The notes under the pieces were generated by a model. The model did no database searches. It saw only the letters and a list, made by a program, of their open reading frames with translations, and was not told the origin of the DNA. From positions 1-30,915 of the forward strand of contig JACWAG010000141.1 of assembly GCA_014874425.1 (NCBI GenBank): DNA of 30,915 nucleotides, given 5' to 3'. The translations under genes and the position numbers were made by a program. This DNA comes from Syntrophaceae bacterium (GTDB lineage: Bacteria > Desulfobacterota > Desulfomonilia > Desulfomonilales > Desulfomonilaceae). Shown piece by piece: positions 1 to 7,980 of this stretch; positions within the stretch are counted from its first letter, which is position 1; the number at the start of each line of letters is the position of its first letter.

Positions 1-73
1 CAAGGCGCTGAAGCAAACCAGCGCTATTAAGAGCGCTTTCTCACAAAAAGCTGCTCACGTAGCCGCCAAATAA
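1..73 (+). CDS. C-terminal end of an upstream gene (partial)
   Basis: Only the last 23 codons are inside the window, read from base 2 and closed by TAA at 71-73. The visible tail is rich in lysine and alanine and ends in AAHVAAK. No function can be read from it. The frame is open from the window edge, but a stretch this short could be open by chance, so existence is moderate and identity unknown. It would converge on the histidine kinase gene. Confidence 0.35.
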   Translation, partial: KALKQTSAIKSAFSQKAAHVAAK

Positions 74-145
74 TCCCCGAAAAATATTTAGACAAGAAAA
101 TTTGGTTCCTACTTAATTTATTTACCTTGGGATAAACCACATCAC

Positions 146-1705
146 TTATTTTTTAGGCAGTGTAAACAGGAAATTTACCCAACTTCCGACCTCAGATTCA
201 CACCAGATCTCTCCACCGTGCGCTTCGATGATTCTCCTGATGTTATACAAGCCTAAGCCGGTTCCTCGTTTAGGGCGATTCACCTCATTCCGGATCCTGT
301 AAAACTTTTCGAATATCTTTTCTCGTTCTTCTGGTTCTATACCCGGCCCTTCATTCCAAACATTGAACAGGAACTTGTCTCCAAGATCAACAATGCCGTA
401 GGCTATTTTCCCTCCGCGGGCGCCATATTTTAGAGCATTACCAAAGAGGTTCCGGTAAACTATTTCGAGAAATCTCGGATCTCCATAAACCGGAACAGTC
501 CCGACCCCCCCCATAGTTTCATCATAATTTTCGAATGAGTTTGGATATCGTTCCTTTAATCCGACCATGGCGGGCAAGATTATTTGTTGGAAGAAATTTT
601 CAATTTCCTGCTTGTATATCTGAAATTCACCCTGCTCCAGGTCGGCCATTGTCAAGAAATCATGGCTCATAGCTTCCAGGAATGTAGAATGATGATAGAT
701 TATCTCAAGCTGTTTCCGCCGTTTTGGGTCAGTTTCAGTGTCAAGTAGCCTTTTAACAAAACCACCAATTACGAGAAGTGAGTTCTTGTTTTCGTGATTT
801 ATGAAATGAATGGCTTCACGATAATTTTTGTTGAGCCTTTCGAGTTCTCTTCTAATTGCATTATCATGCGCAATATCTCTGCTTATCCCTACTGTTCCCA
901 GGATTCGCCCTTCATTGTCCTTAAGCAAGGACAATGTCAAGGATACCTCGACAAGAGTGCCATCTTTCCTTTTTAGTTTAGTCTTGTAATTTTTTATTCC
1001 GCCTGAAGTTTGGACTTCTTCCAGAATGGTCTCGCGTTCGAAGGCGTCTGCCCAGACTTCATTTATCTTATGCCCCTGAATTTCCTCAGCCGCAAAACCC
1101 AACAGTTTTTCCCCAGCGGGATTGAACTCAACAATTCGGGATTCAAGGTCGGTAGTTATGATCATATCCGCAGATGATCTTAGTATGCCTTCCAAATAAC
1201 CGCTCTGGCTAGCAAGCGCCTCGGTACGCCTCCACATTTCCTGTGAAAGATTCTCGGAAAGTCTCTTATAACGTTCCTCGGAGCGTCTTAGCATTAAATC
1301 AAGTTCATGAACTTCAATCTTTCTACCAATTAACTCGGCAACTTCTTGTAAAAAGTATTCGTCTTCCGGATAGACTTTTTCATTCTGGCCGTAGCTTACG
1401 CAAATTCTACCCCGATTTAGGCTTTCAACCTGAATGTCTTTAACTGTTAAATTACCGGCGGTTGTTTCAGGGATTTTTCCGAAAATGTTACTGTCAATTT
1501 CAACCCAGGCTGAGATACCGGGGCGATTGCCTAATAGCCGCATCAAAAGAGGAATTAAAGACTGAATCTTCTGATCAAACGGGTCTTTTCCGAGAAGGCC
1601 CCTTCCGATAGCAAGCAAGATCCTGAATTTAATTAACAACTGGCCCGTCGTCAACCCTAGGGATTCGTTGGAGCCATCTGGAAAGATTTCCGGCAGATTG
1701 GTCAT
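146..1705 (-). CDS. PAS-domain sensor histidine kinase, soluble
   Basis: 519 aa with no membrane segment, so a cytoplasmic sensor. Residues 1-130 form an unassigned, possibly GAF-like input region. A charged helix, probably coiled coil, spans about 133-165, and a PAS domain lies at about 165-285 with the typical FNPAGEKLLGF motif. The phosphoacceptor is probably H304 in an unusual HENKNSL box (most kinases have HELRTPL). The catalytic domain shows the N-box around N419-N423, NEGPGIE at 451-457, the F-box FEKFYR and the G2 box GTGLGL at 481-486. The ATG at 1705 follows GGGGA at good spacing. No response regulator is adjacent in the window, so this is an orphan kinase with unknown signal. Confidence 0.9.
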   Translation of the reverse strand: MTNLPEIFPDGSNESLGLTTGQLLIKFRILLAIGRGLLGKDPFDQKIQSLIPLLMRLLGNRPGISAWVEIDSNIFGKIPETTAGNLTVKDIQVESLNRGRICVSYGQNEKVYPEDEYFLQEVAELIGRKIEVHELDLMLRRSEERYKRLSENLSQEMWRRTEALASQSGYLEGILRSSADMIITTDLESRIVEFNPAGEKLLGFAAEEIQGHKINEVWADAFERETILEEVQTSGGIKNYKTKLKRKDGTLVEVSLTLSLLKDNEGRILGTVGISRDIAHDNAIRRELERLNKNYREAIHFINHENKNSLLVIGGFVKRLLDTETDPKRRKQLEIIYHHSTFLEAMSHDFLTMADLEQGEFQIYKQEIENFFQQIILPAMVGLKERYPNSFENYDETMGGVGTVPVYGDPRFLEIVYRNLFGNALKYGARGGKIAYGIVDLGDKFLFNVWNEGPGIEPEEREKIFEKFYRIRNEVNRPKRGTGLGLYNIRRIIEAHGGEIWCESEVGSWVNFLFTLPKK

Positions 1706-2172
1706 CTTGAATCCCCAATATCGTAGTTTCGGGTTTTAGTCAATGCCTGAGATGGCCAGTGTCGGCACCGTAAAAAACCATATGGAGAACGTGTAACATG
1801 ATTTCATATAAGTGAACGATTGATGTCTTGCGTGTTTGTAAAATTCCTCTTAATATTAGCACAATTTGAAACAAATTGGGCTGTTGGCGACAAATTGAGA
1901 CTTCAATTGTTGATGCAGGAAGCACAAAGGTGGTAATATCAAAAAATCGATGGATATGGTCTCTTAAAGATTTGGTCTTTCCCTTTGTGGGGTTTTTTGT
2001 TGTCCTGTCCGTTTTGTATTTGGCCACACTTGTTTCTGGGGGCTATCTTTTCACGAATGGAAAACAAACACTGACAATTGAATGGCTTGACATAGCTCCT
2101 TCTATCGTGATTCGTTTGTGTAGATGAATTGAAAATTTTGGGTTCATAGATTCACACCTTAGGAGATCTCAA
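1706..2172. other. 467-base intergenic stretch, no convincing gene
   Basis: This lies between the divergent histidine kinase and the deoxysugar genes. It should carry both promoters, but I could not pick a clear one. It is AT-rich with several short inverted repeats such as AATTGA-GACT-TCAATT near 1894-1910. Short frames exist on both strands (minus 1740-2027, plus 1876-2127). Only the plus one has any family-like feature, and it is listed separately as a possible remnant. Confidence 0.5.
1876..2127 (+). pseudogene. Possible remnant of a FlaA1/CapD-like membrane sugar epimerase
   Basis: The frame opens at TTG without a clear ribosome-binding site and ends at TGA 2125-2127. It encodes a segment with WSLKDL followed by a hydrophobic stretch of about 22 residues and then IEWLDIAPSIVIRL. 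The spacing and pattern recall the N-terminal membrane part of polysaccharide NDP-sugar epimerases of the FlaA1/CapD type (W-x-S-L-x-D-L, membrane helix, IDWLL, R-L-x-x-R). The deoxysugar genes next door make such a remnant plausible. The resemblance is from memory and weak, and the stretch may simply be non-coding. Confidence 0.2.
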
Positions 2173-2901
2173 ATGAAGGGTGTTATTCTTGCGGGCGGTT
2201 TAGGCACCCGTTTATATCCACTAACCAAGATTACGAACAAACATCTCCTGCCTGTTTACAGTAAGCCCATGATCACCTACCCTGTTGAGTGTCTCGTCAG
2301 GGCGGGCATTGATGACATCCTCATCGTTACGGGAGGTAATCATCCTGGTGATTTTCTCAGACTCCTAGGTAATGGGAAGGAATATGGCGTAAAAAACATT
2401 AGTTACGCGTATCAGGAAGGCGAAGGTGGGATCGCCGACGCACTGGCCCTAGCCGAAAACCATGCGACGTGTGGGCCTGTATGTGTTGTGTTAGGCGATA
2501 ATCTTTTGGAAAAAACTATTCGAGTCGCGGTAGACGAGTACCGTAAGCAGGACAAAGGCGCTCGAATCCTGCTCAAAGAAGTCGAAGACCCAAAGAGGTT
2601 TGGGGTCCCCATACTTGAAGGAAATAAGGTCATAAAGATAATTGAAAAACCGGAAGATCCTCCATCCAGCTTTGCAGTTACAGGCATATACATGTATGAT
2701 TCCCAAGTCTTTGATTTTATCAAGACGCTTAATCCGTCGCAACGAGGGGAACTAGAAATAACTGATGTTAACAACCTTTACATCAATCAGGGAACCATGA
2801 CATGGTCACTAATCGATGGATGGTGGACCGACGCTGGGACATTTGACTCCCTATTAAAGGCTTCCAATTTGGTTGCTCACGGAGGAGCTAATAACATTTA
2901 A
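2173..2901 (+). CDS. rmlA: Glucose-1-phosphate thymidylyltransferase-like nucleotidyltransferase (short RmlA)
   Basis: Makes dTDP-glucose (or a related NDP-sugar) from dTTP and glucose 1-phosphate in the cytoplasm. The N-terminal nucleotide-binding signature GGLGTRLYPLT sits at residues 8-18, with TNKHLLPVYSKPM after it, GDNLLE in the middle and IEKPEDP near 156-162. At 242 aa it is shorter than classical RmlA (about 290 aa) and appears to lack the C-terminal helical extension involved in allosteric feedback in the long form. AGGAG stands 7 bases before the ATG. It heads a plus-strand block with the RmlC-like and RmlB genes, which fits dTDP-sugar synthesis. The exact nucleotide specificity is not visible. 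Confidence 0.88.
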   Translation: MKGVILAGGLGTRLYPLTKITNKHLLPVYSKPMITYPVECLVRAGIDDILIVTGGNHPGDFLRLLGNGKEYGVKNISYAYQEGEGGIADALALAENHATCGPVCVVLGDNLLEKTIRVAVDEYRKQDKGARILLKEVEDPKRFGVPILEGNKVIKIIEKPEDPPSSFAVTGIYMYDSQVFDFIKTLNPSQRGELEITDVNNLYINQGTMTWSLIDGWWTDAGTFDSLLKASNLVAHGGANNI

Positions 2902-2903
2902 AA

Positions 2904-3401
2904 ATGGTAGTTACAAATAAGAAATTTGAACAACCGCCTTCAACTCCTATTCACGGGGTCATTATTCAGTCCTTGAAAGTCGTTCCGGACGAACGCGGTA
3001 GGCTCATGGAGATCATGAGGATGGATGATCCTTTTTTCACAGGGTTTGGACAAGTTTATCTTTCTACGGTTTACCCGGGAGTTGTAAAAGCATGGCATTA
3101 TCATAGGATCCAGGATGACAGGTTCACTTGCGTCAGGGGCATGGTAAAAGCCGCTCTTTATGATGATCGCGAGGGTTCTCCCACTCGAGGCGCCTTGAAC
3201 GTGCTCTATGTAGGCGAACATAATCCGGCTCTCATTGTCATTCCGGCTGGTGTCTATCATGGCTGGAAGTGTGTAAGCGATTATGAGGCCTATGTAATAA
3301 ATGTGCCGTCAGAACCTTATAACAGGTTTGACCCTGATGAGTTCAGGGTTGACCCCCACGAAGGCCCTATACCATATGATTGGACTAGAAAAGATGGCTA
3401 A
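2904..3401 (+). CDS. dTDP-4-dehydrorhamnose 3,5-epimerase family cupin (RmlC-like)
   Basis: 165 aa cupin of the RmlC family, which epimerises dTDP-4-keto-6-deoxyglucose at C3 and/or C5. The RmlC core is visible as GVVKAWHYHRIQDDRF (H65, H67), a glycine-rich turn CVRGMVKAALYD, PAGVYHGWKC and a C-terminal NVPSEPYNRFDPDE. It is shorter than typical RmlC (about 180 aa) and has AWHYH where classical enzymes have RGLHYQ, so it may be a single-position epimerase or another family member. It starts 2 bases after the rmlA stop and its only GGAGG is far upstream inside rmlA, so translational coupling is likely. Confidence 0.8.
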   Translation: MVVTNKKFEQPPSTPIHGVIIQSLKVVPDERGRLMEIMRMDDPFFTGFGQVYLSTVYPGVVKAWHYHRIQDDRFTCVRGMVKAALYDDREGSPTRGALNVLYVGEHNPALIVIPAGVYHGWKCVSDYEAYVINVPSEPYNRFDPDEFRVDPHEGPIPYDWTRKDG

Positions 3402-3493
3402 ATAAATTCTTTTCACTAAGACTCCAATAGGCGTTCACAGCCTGATCAACTAGATTCAGTGAGTCAAACAACTCTTAATTAGTTTGAGGTAAA

Positions 3494-4519
3494 ATGGGCA
3501 TGCGTTTACTGGTAACCGGTGGATTAGGCTTTATCGGTTCGAATTTTATTCTCACTATGCTCAAGAGTTACAAGGATTTGAGCATAATCAATTTGGATCT
3601 CATAACTTACGCGGGCAATTTCGAGAACCTTAAGGACGTTGAGAATTATGGCGACCGATATCAGTTCATAAGGGGCGATATCACGGACCTAAATTTGGTT
3701 GGCGAGATCGGTTCGATGAAACCAGATGTAATTATAAATTTCGCGGCTGAATCTCATGTAGACCGATCAATACTTGACTCTTCCCAATTTTTAAAAACCA
3801 ACATAATAGGGACTCAGGTTTTGCTCGATTGTTGCCGTGAACATAAAATTGATCGATTCGTTCAAATATCGACGGATGAGGTTTATGGGTCTCTTGGCCC
3901 GTCTGATCCTCCGTTCACCGAGAACAACAACCTAAAGCCCAATAGTCCCTACTCCGCATCTAAAGCTTCGGCAGACATGTTGGCCCGCGCATACCACAAG
4001 ACCTACTGCATGGATGTTGTCATCACAAGATGTTCAAATAATTACGGGCCATTACAGTTTCCTGAGAAACTGATACCCCTAATGATAACCAATGCCATTC
4101 AGGATCAGGAACTACCGGTTTACGGTGATGGGATGAACGTGCGAGACTGGATACACGTAATGGATCATTGTAGGGCCATCGACACAGTAATGAGAAAAGG
4201 AAAGGCTGGTGAAATCTATAACATAGGTGGATCTTGTGAATATCATAACATTGACATAGTTCGACTGATTCTCAACAAACTCGGAAAGCCAGCTTCGTTG
4301 ATCAAACATGTAATGGACAGGCCCGGGCACGACCGACGATACGCTATGAACGCTGACAAATTGGCGGATCACCTCGGCTGGAAGCCTTTGATAGATTTTG
4401 AAGAAGGAATAGATGAAACCATCAAATGGTACATCGGGAACGAAGATTGGTGGAGAAGAATAAAAACAGGTGAATATCTCACATACTGCGAACAGTGGTA
4501 TGGAGCGCTTAAGAACTAA
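3494..4519 (+). CDS. rmlB: dTDP-glucose 4,6-dehydratase
   Basis: 341 aa extended short-chain dehydrogenase that converts dTDP-glucose to dTDP-4-keto-6-deoxyglucose. The Rossmann NAD motif TGGLGFIGS is at residues 8-16. TDEVYG at 127-132 carries the family's catalytic Thr-Asp-Glu, and YSASK at 153-157 carries the catalytic Tyr and Lys. Substrate-side motifs NNYGPLQFPEKLIP and DRPGHDRRY are also present. GAGG lies 4 bases before the ATG at 3494; an ATG two codons later is equally possible. A 92-base gap separates it from the RmlC-like gene. With the two upstream genes it supplies an activated 6-deoxyhexose; no rmlD reductase is in the window. Confidence 0.95.
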   Translation: MGMRLLVTGGLGFIGSNFILTMLKSYKDLSIINLDLITYAGNFENLKDVENYGDRYQFIRGDITDLNLVGEIGSMKPDVIINFAAESHVDRSILDSSQFLKTNIIGTQVLLDCCREHKIDRFVQISTDEVYGSLGPSDPPFTENNNLKPNSPYSASKASADMLARAYHKTYCMDVVITRCSNNYGPLQFPEKLIPLMITNAIQDQELPVYGDGMNVRDWIHVMDHCRAIDTVMRKGKAGEIYNIGGSCEYHNIDIVRLILNKLGKPASLIKHVMDRPGHDRRYAMNADKLADHLGWKPLIDFEEGIDETIKWYIGNEDWWRRIKTGEYLTYCEQWYGALKN

Positions 4520-4530
4520 CCCATACTGAT

Positions 4531-5637
4531 ATGAATATCTTAAGACACAAGACCAAAGTGATTCGGTTGGGAAACTTGACCGTGGGCGGGGAATCGGAAA
4601 TTTCCGTCCAATCCATGACCAATACTGACACTCGTGACGTCAATAAAACACTCCGCCAAATTCGACGGCTCGAGAAAGCAGGCTGTGAAATTATCCGTGT
4701 TGGCGTGCCTGACATGGAGGCAGCTCGTGGACTACGAAAAATAAAGGCCGGCATGACAGTTCCTCTTGTGGCGGACATTCATTTTGATCACAAATTAGCG
4801 CTGGAAGCCTTAAAGCAAGGAGTGGACGGCTTACGCCTCAACCCTGGAAACATAGGAACAGCGTCAAAGGTCCGTGAGGTTACGCGGGCTGCGCTCGAAA
4901 GAAGTGTGCCCATACGTATCGGGGTAAATTCCGGATCTATCGAAAAGAAATTCTTGCAAAGATATGGTGGAGGTACACCAGAAGCGATGGTTGAGAGCGC
5001 TCTCGGTCATATTGCCATTCTTGAAAAGGCTGATTTCAAACTTATCAAGGTTTCTTTGAAGGCTTCAGATGTCACAAGGACTATTGACGCTTATCGGATG
5101 CTTTCAGCTAGAGTGGACTACCCATTACACGTTGGCGTAACTGAGGCGGGCACGTTGGTTCCTGGTTGTGTAAAGTCTGCTGTTGGAATCGGTGTTTTAC
5201 TCGCCGAGGGTATTGGTGACACGATTAGAGTTTCGTTGTCAGCCCCGCCTGAAAGGGAGGTCGAAGCTGGATTCGCGATCCTTCGAAGCCTGGAGTTGCG
5301 GCGCTGGGGCGTTGATTTAATATCGTGCCCAACATGTTCCCGCACAGCTATAGACCTTCTGGCTCTAGCCACCAAAGTGGAAAAAGCAGTCTCCGGCATA
5401 CGAACCCCTTTAAGAGTCGCTGTCATGGGATGTGTGGTGAATGGTCCAGGAGAGGCCAAAGAAGCGGATGTCGGTATTGCAGGCGGCAAAGGTCGAGGTA
5501 TTTTATTTAAGAAGGGGCAGGTCGTCGGCACTTACGAAGAGAAAGACTTGCTAAGAGCGCTCTTGGACGAAATACAAAATATGACATTAGCCCATAGCGC
5601 CTCGGACATGTCCAATATAGATCCAATGCGTAAATAA
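4531..5637 (+). CDS. ispG: 4-hydroxy-3-methylbut-2-enyl diphosphate synthase (flavodoxin-type)
   Basis: 368 aa IspG/GcpE, the penultimate step of the MEP isoprenoid pathway, converting MEcPP to HMBPP with a [4Fe-4S] cluster. The N-terminal TIM-barrel has VQSMTNTDT, LVADIHFD and LRLNPGNIG. The C-terminal cluster domain has ISCPTCSRT (C266, C269) and VMGCVVNGPGE (C301, E308), the full Cys3-Glu ligand set. Length is normal for the two-domain bacterial form. There is no clear ribosome-binding site before the ATG, and it follows rmlB by 11 bases, so coupling is likely. It converges with the membrane-fusion gene, only 3 bases separating the stop codons. A flavodoxin, a possible reductant for this family, is encoded in the same window. 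Confidence 0.97.
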   Translation: MNILRHKTKVIRLGNLTVGGESEISVQSMTNTDTRDVNKTLRQIRRLEKAGCEIIRVGVPDMEAARGLRKIKAGMTVPLVADIHFDHKLALEALKQGVDGLRLNPGNIGTASKVREVTRAALERSVPIRIGVNSGSIEKKFLQRYGGGTPEAMVESALGHIAILEKADFKLIKVSLKASDVTRTIDAYRMLSARVDYPLHVGVTEAGTLVPGCVKSAVGIGVLLAEGIGDTIRVSLSAPPEREVEAGFAILRSLELRRWGVDLISCPTCSRTAIDLLALATKVEKAVSGIRTPLRVAVMGCVVNGPGEAKEADVGIAGGKGRGILFKKGQVVGTYEEKDLLRALLDEIQNMTLAHSASDMSNIDPMRK

Positions 5638-5640
5638 CAA

Positions 5641-6693
5641 CTATTCTACGACTACTTCATCTCCGGGTTCCAATCCAGACAAAATTTCTATTTTACCATC
5701 ATCCAAAGTCCTACCGGTCCTGACATGCCTGGTTTTGATTTCTCCATTATCTAACACACGCACAGTTTCGAGCTGGCCCACAATTTTGACCGCAACAGCG
5801 GGGATTATAATTACCGGCGAAGACATCGTCTTGAAGCTCATTGTGCCATACAATCCTGGTGTCATCTTCTGCGTGTCATGTAAAGGCGCTTTAACTGTGA
5901 TCGTTCTTGTCTTTTCGTCCCGCTGGGGAACTATTTCCCTAATAGAACAGTTCTCTTTGATGTTCAACGATGGCACAGTCACAATGACCGGCGAACCGAT
6001 AGACAGGAAAGGGGCGTATTGTTCACCGGCTGCGGCAACCATTTCAAGACTTTTAGGATTGTAAATTGTCAACAGGTCTTTACCAACTACGGCTAGATCA
6101 CCCTGGTTGACATCCTTTTCAGAAACAACCCCATCAAAAGGAGCTGTCACGAGTTCGTATGACAGAAATGTTTGAGCTTCTGCCAATGCTGATTTTGCCT
6201 TGTTTACCGAAGCTTGAGCCATCTCATAACGGGCCGAAACGTCGTCGTATTCCTTTTTTGCTATAGCCTGTTCCTGAAACAGGATTTTATAACGCTCGAA
6301 ATCCTGTTTGGTTTTTTCCATGTCCACCTTGGCGCTTTCCAAGGCCGCTTTGGCTTGGGCCGAGCGTTCTTCCAACTCTCTGGCCTCGATTTTCAGCAGA
6401 AGATCTCCCTTCTTTACCGTGCTACCGGCGTCAACTTTTAACTCAGTGACATAGCCGCCTACCCGTGCGGCGATTTTGGCTGTATCTCGAGCTAGCACGG
6501 TTCCAGAGACGGTCACTTCGCCCGACGTCTCGACCTTTTCGGCCTTGACGGTCTTTACGTTGGCAATCTGTTCCTTAGGGAGTTTTGTCTCGCCTGCAGG
6601 GACTTTATGGTGAAAACCGCCTTGAATCCATACGAGAACCAGTATCAATGCAAGTGCAGAAACAGCGGCGGTTAGTAATTTAATTTTTGTCAT
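5641..6693 (-). CDS. Efflux pump periplasmic adaptor (membrane-fusion protein)
   Basis: 350 aa HlyD/AcrA-like adaptor. It has an N-terminal signal-anchor (about residues 5-25), a lipoyl-type half motif VGGYVTELKVDAGSTVKKGDLLLKI in two pieces around a helical hairpin, and the returning half APFDGVVSEKDVNQGDLAVVG. The hairpin between them (about 95-160) is Ala/Lys/Glu-rich, as expected for the coiled coil that contacts an outer-membrane channel. The C-terminal beta-barrel domain ends LSGLEPGDEVVVE. The start was set at ATG 6693 (CGGAG 5 bases upstream) and not the TTG one codon earlier. No pump or outer-membrane partner is adjacent on either side, so its substrate cannot be inferred. Confidence 0.9.
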   Translation of the reverse strand: MTKIKLLTAAVSALALILVLVWIQGGFHHKVPAGETKLPKEQIANVKTVKAEKVETSGEVTVSGTVLARDTAKIAARVGGYVTELKVDAGSTVKKGDLLLKIEARELEERSAQAKAALESAKVDMEKTKQDFERYKILFQEQAIAKKEYDDVSARYEMAQASVNKAKSALAEAQTFLSYELVTAPFDGVVSEKDVNQGDLAVVGKDLLTIYNPKSLEMVAAAGEQYAPFLSIGSPVIVTVPSLNIKENCSIREIVPQRDEKTRTITVKAPLHDTQKMTPGLYGTMSFKTMSSPVIIIPAVAVKIVGQLETVRVLDNGEIKTRHVRTGRTLDDGKIEILSGLEPGDEVVVE

Positions 6694-6696
6694 CAA

Positions 6697-6884
6697 ATCT
6701 CCGTTTGAATCTACCTAGTAGCATTGACATACGTCGCCAGAGGTCTTGAAAAGAAACTCTTCCTGACAAAGATTAGACCCTTGCAATTCAAGTTGTAAAG
6801 CAAAACCAGCAATAATATGGAACGCCATGAGTCAATACCTCATTAGAATATTCCCCATGGCGCATACACCAAGGCCTAAACCAG
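6697..6884. other. Intergenic region upstream of the adaptor gene
   Basis: About 190 bases between the adaptor start and the terminator of the defence block. It contains a perfect 7-bp inverted repeat CGCCATG/CATGGCG (6823-6829 and 6856-6862, 26-base spacer), which could be an operator or a weak hairpin. I see no open reading frame of note and no confident promoter, although the adaptor gene must have one here. Confidence 0.35.
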
Positions 6885-6906
6885 GACGCCCCCTGTTTGG
6901 GGAGTC
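6885..6906 (-). terminator. Hairpin terminator of the defence block
   Basis: On the minus strand an inverted repeat GACTCCCC...GGGGCGTC (one mismatch, 6-base loop) begins 2 bases after the stop of the ferritin-like gene. The stem is GC-rich but the following bases are not a clean U-run, so termination may be partial. It marks the 3' end of the long minus-strand gene series. Confidence 0.5.
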
Positions 6907-6908
6907 TG

Positions 6909-7364
6909 TCAATTCTCCGTCATAATGTAATCGTCATATTCGATTTCAAATCTCAGTTTATGTTTAGCCTCTTCTTGCGCCAAAGCGAGAAAGACATTTT
7001 CCAGGTTGGCGTCTCCGCAAGTTTCGGCTAAATTAGTGTATAGTTTAAACGCTTTTTTTTCTTTTTTCATAGCCAGGATCAACGCTTGTTGATAGTCCAT
7101 CTGAGGACTAGCCTGATCGGCAACCAGATAATCACCTATCTGTAGATCCAGGGCTTTCTTTTCGGATGGACCCCACTTTTTACCGGCCTTGATGTCTTCC
7201 AGTTTCTTTTTGTGACCCAGTTCTTCTTTGGCAAAGTTCTTAAATATTTGGCTCATCCATGGGCGGTCCATCTTACCGGCTAGATCGTCGTAAAAGTCAT
7301 GGGCCTGCTGTTCATTAACGATAGCAAAATCCAGAATCTCACCTACCGAATTCCATTGTTTCAT
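6909..7364 (-). CDS. Ferritin-like diiron protein (rubrerythrin family, no rubredoxin domain)
   Basis: 151 aa, all predicted four-helix bundle. Each half carries a helix with a lone Glu and a helix with ExxH: E18 in VNEQQAHDFY, E48-H51 in KEELGHKK, then KKEKKAFKLY and QEEAKHKLRFE. These are the diiron ligands of erythrin/ferritin-like proteins. The C-terminal rubredoxin domain of true rubrerythrin is absent, so it must receive electrons from a partner. The likely role is peroxide reduction or iron handling. GGGAGG precedes the ATG. It is the last gene of the block, 45 bases after tpx. Confidence 0.85.
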   Translation of the reverse strand: MKQWNSVGEILDFAIVNEQQAHDFYDDLAGKMDRPWMSQIFKNFAKEELGHKKKLEDIKAGKKWGPSEKKALDLQIGDYLVADQASPQMDYQQALILAMKKEKKAFKLYTNLAETCGDANLENVFLALAQEEAKHKLRFEIEYDDYIMTEN

Positions 7365-7409
7365 AACCTACGCCTCCCGAAATGTTTTACTATGTCACTC
7401 ACAAAATTC

Positions 7410-7925
7410 CTATTTGACCTTTTTCAAAGCGTCAAGGGCTCCGTCGTAATCTGGCTCTTGAGCAACCTCGGGCACAATTTGAAGGTATTGAATTTTGCCG
7501 TTCTTATCAATGACAAACACGGCCCTAGCCAATAATCGAAGTTCTTTGATTAACAATCCATAAGCCATACCAAAAGAGGCGTCCCTATGATCCGATAGTG
7601 TCACGATGTTCTGCACGCCCGCAGCTCCGCACCACCTAGCCTGAGCAAACGGGAGATCCATGCTGATTGTCAAGATCGTCACGTCGCTACCTAATGCAGT
7701 AGCCTCCTGGTTGAATCGACGCGTGGACATGTCACAAACCGGCGTGTCCAGGGAAGGAACCGAAGATATGATTAGAGGTTTGCCCTTAAATGAGGATAGG
7801 CTTGCCGGTGAGAGGTCATTGGCTAGCGCGGTAAAATCAGGCGCCGCGTCTCCGACTCTGACTTCTTTTCCTATTAAAGTCAGAGGATTGCCTTTAAAAG
7901 TCACCAGTCCTTTTCGTTCAGTCAT
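7410..7925 (-). CDS. tpx: Thiol peroxidase (atypical 2-Cys peroxiredoxin)
   Basis: 171 aa cytoplasmic peroxiredoxin that reduces H2O2 and alkyl peroxides using thioredoxin. The peroxidatic cysteine is C64 in SLDTPVCDMSTRRF and the resolving cysteine is C99 in ARWCGAAG, the spacing of Tpx. The N-terminal LTLIGKEVRVGDAAPDF is also diagnostic. The start is placed at ATG 7925 with AAAGGAA 5 bases upstream; an ATG five codons earlier has no ribosome-binding site. It sits 55 bases after cydB, inside the oxygen-defence block. Confidence 0.95.
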   Translation of the reverse strand: MTERKGLVTFKGNPLTLIGKEVRVGDAAPDFTALANDLSPASLSSFKGKPLIISSVPSLDTPVCDMSTRRFNQEATALGSDVTILTISMDLPFAQARWCGAAGVQNIVTLSDHRDASFGMAYGLLIKELRLLARAVFVIDKNGKIQYLQIVPEVAQEPDYDGALDALKKVK

Positions 7926-7980
7926 GTAAATTCCTTTCATTAATCCAGTATAGCTTTAAAAAAGTTCGTGGCCCAATTGA

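Noticed and set aside
1740..2027. 95-aa minus-strand frame in the gap before the deoxysugar genes
   Set aside because: It overlaps the plus-strand candidate remnant, has no ribosome-binding site, and its translation has no known pattern.
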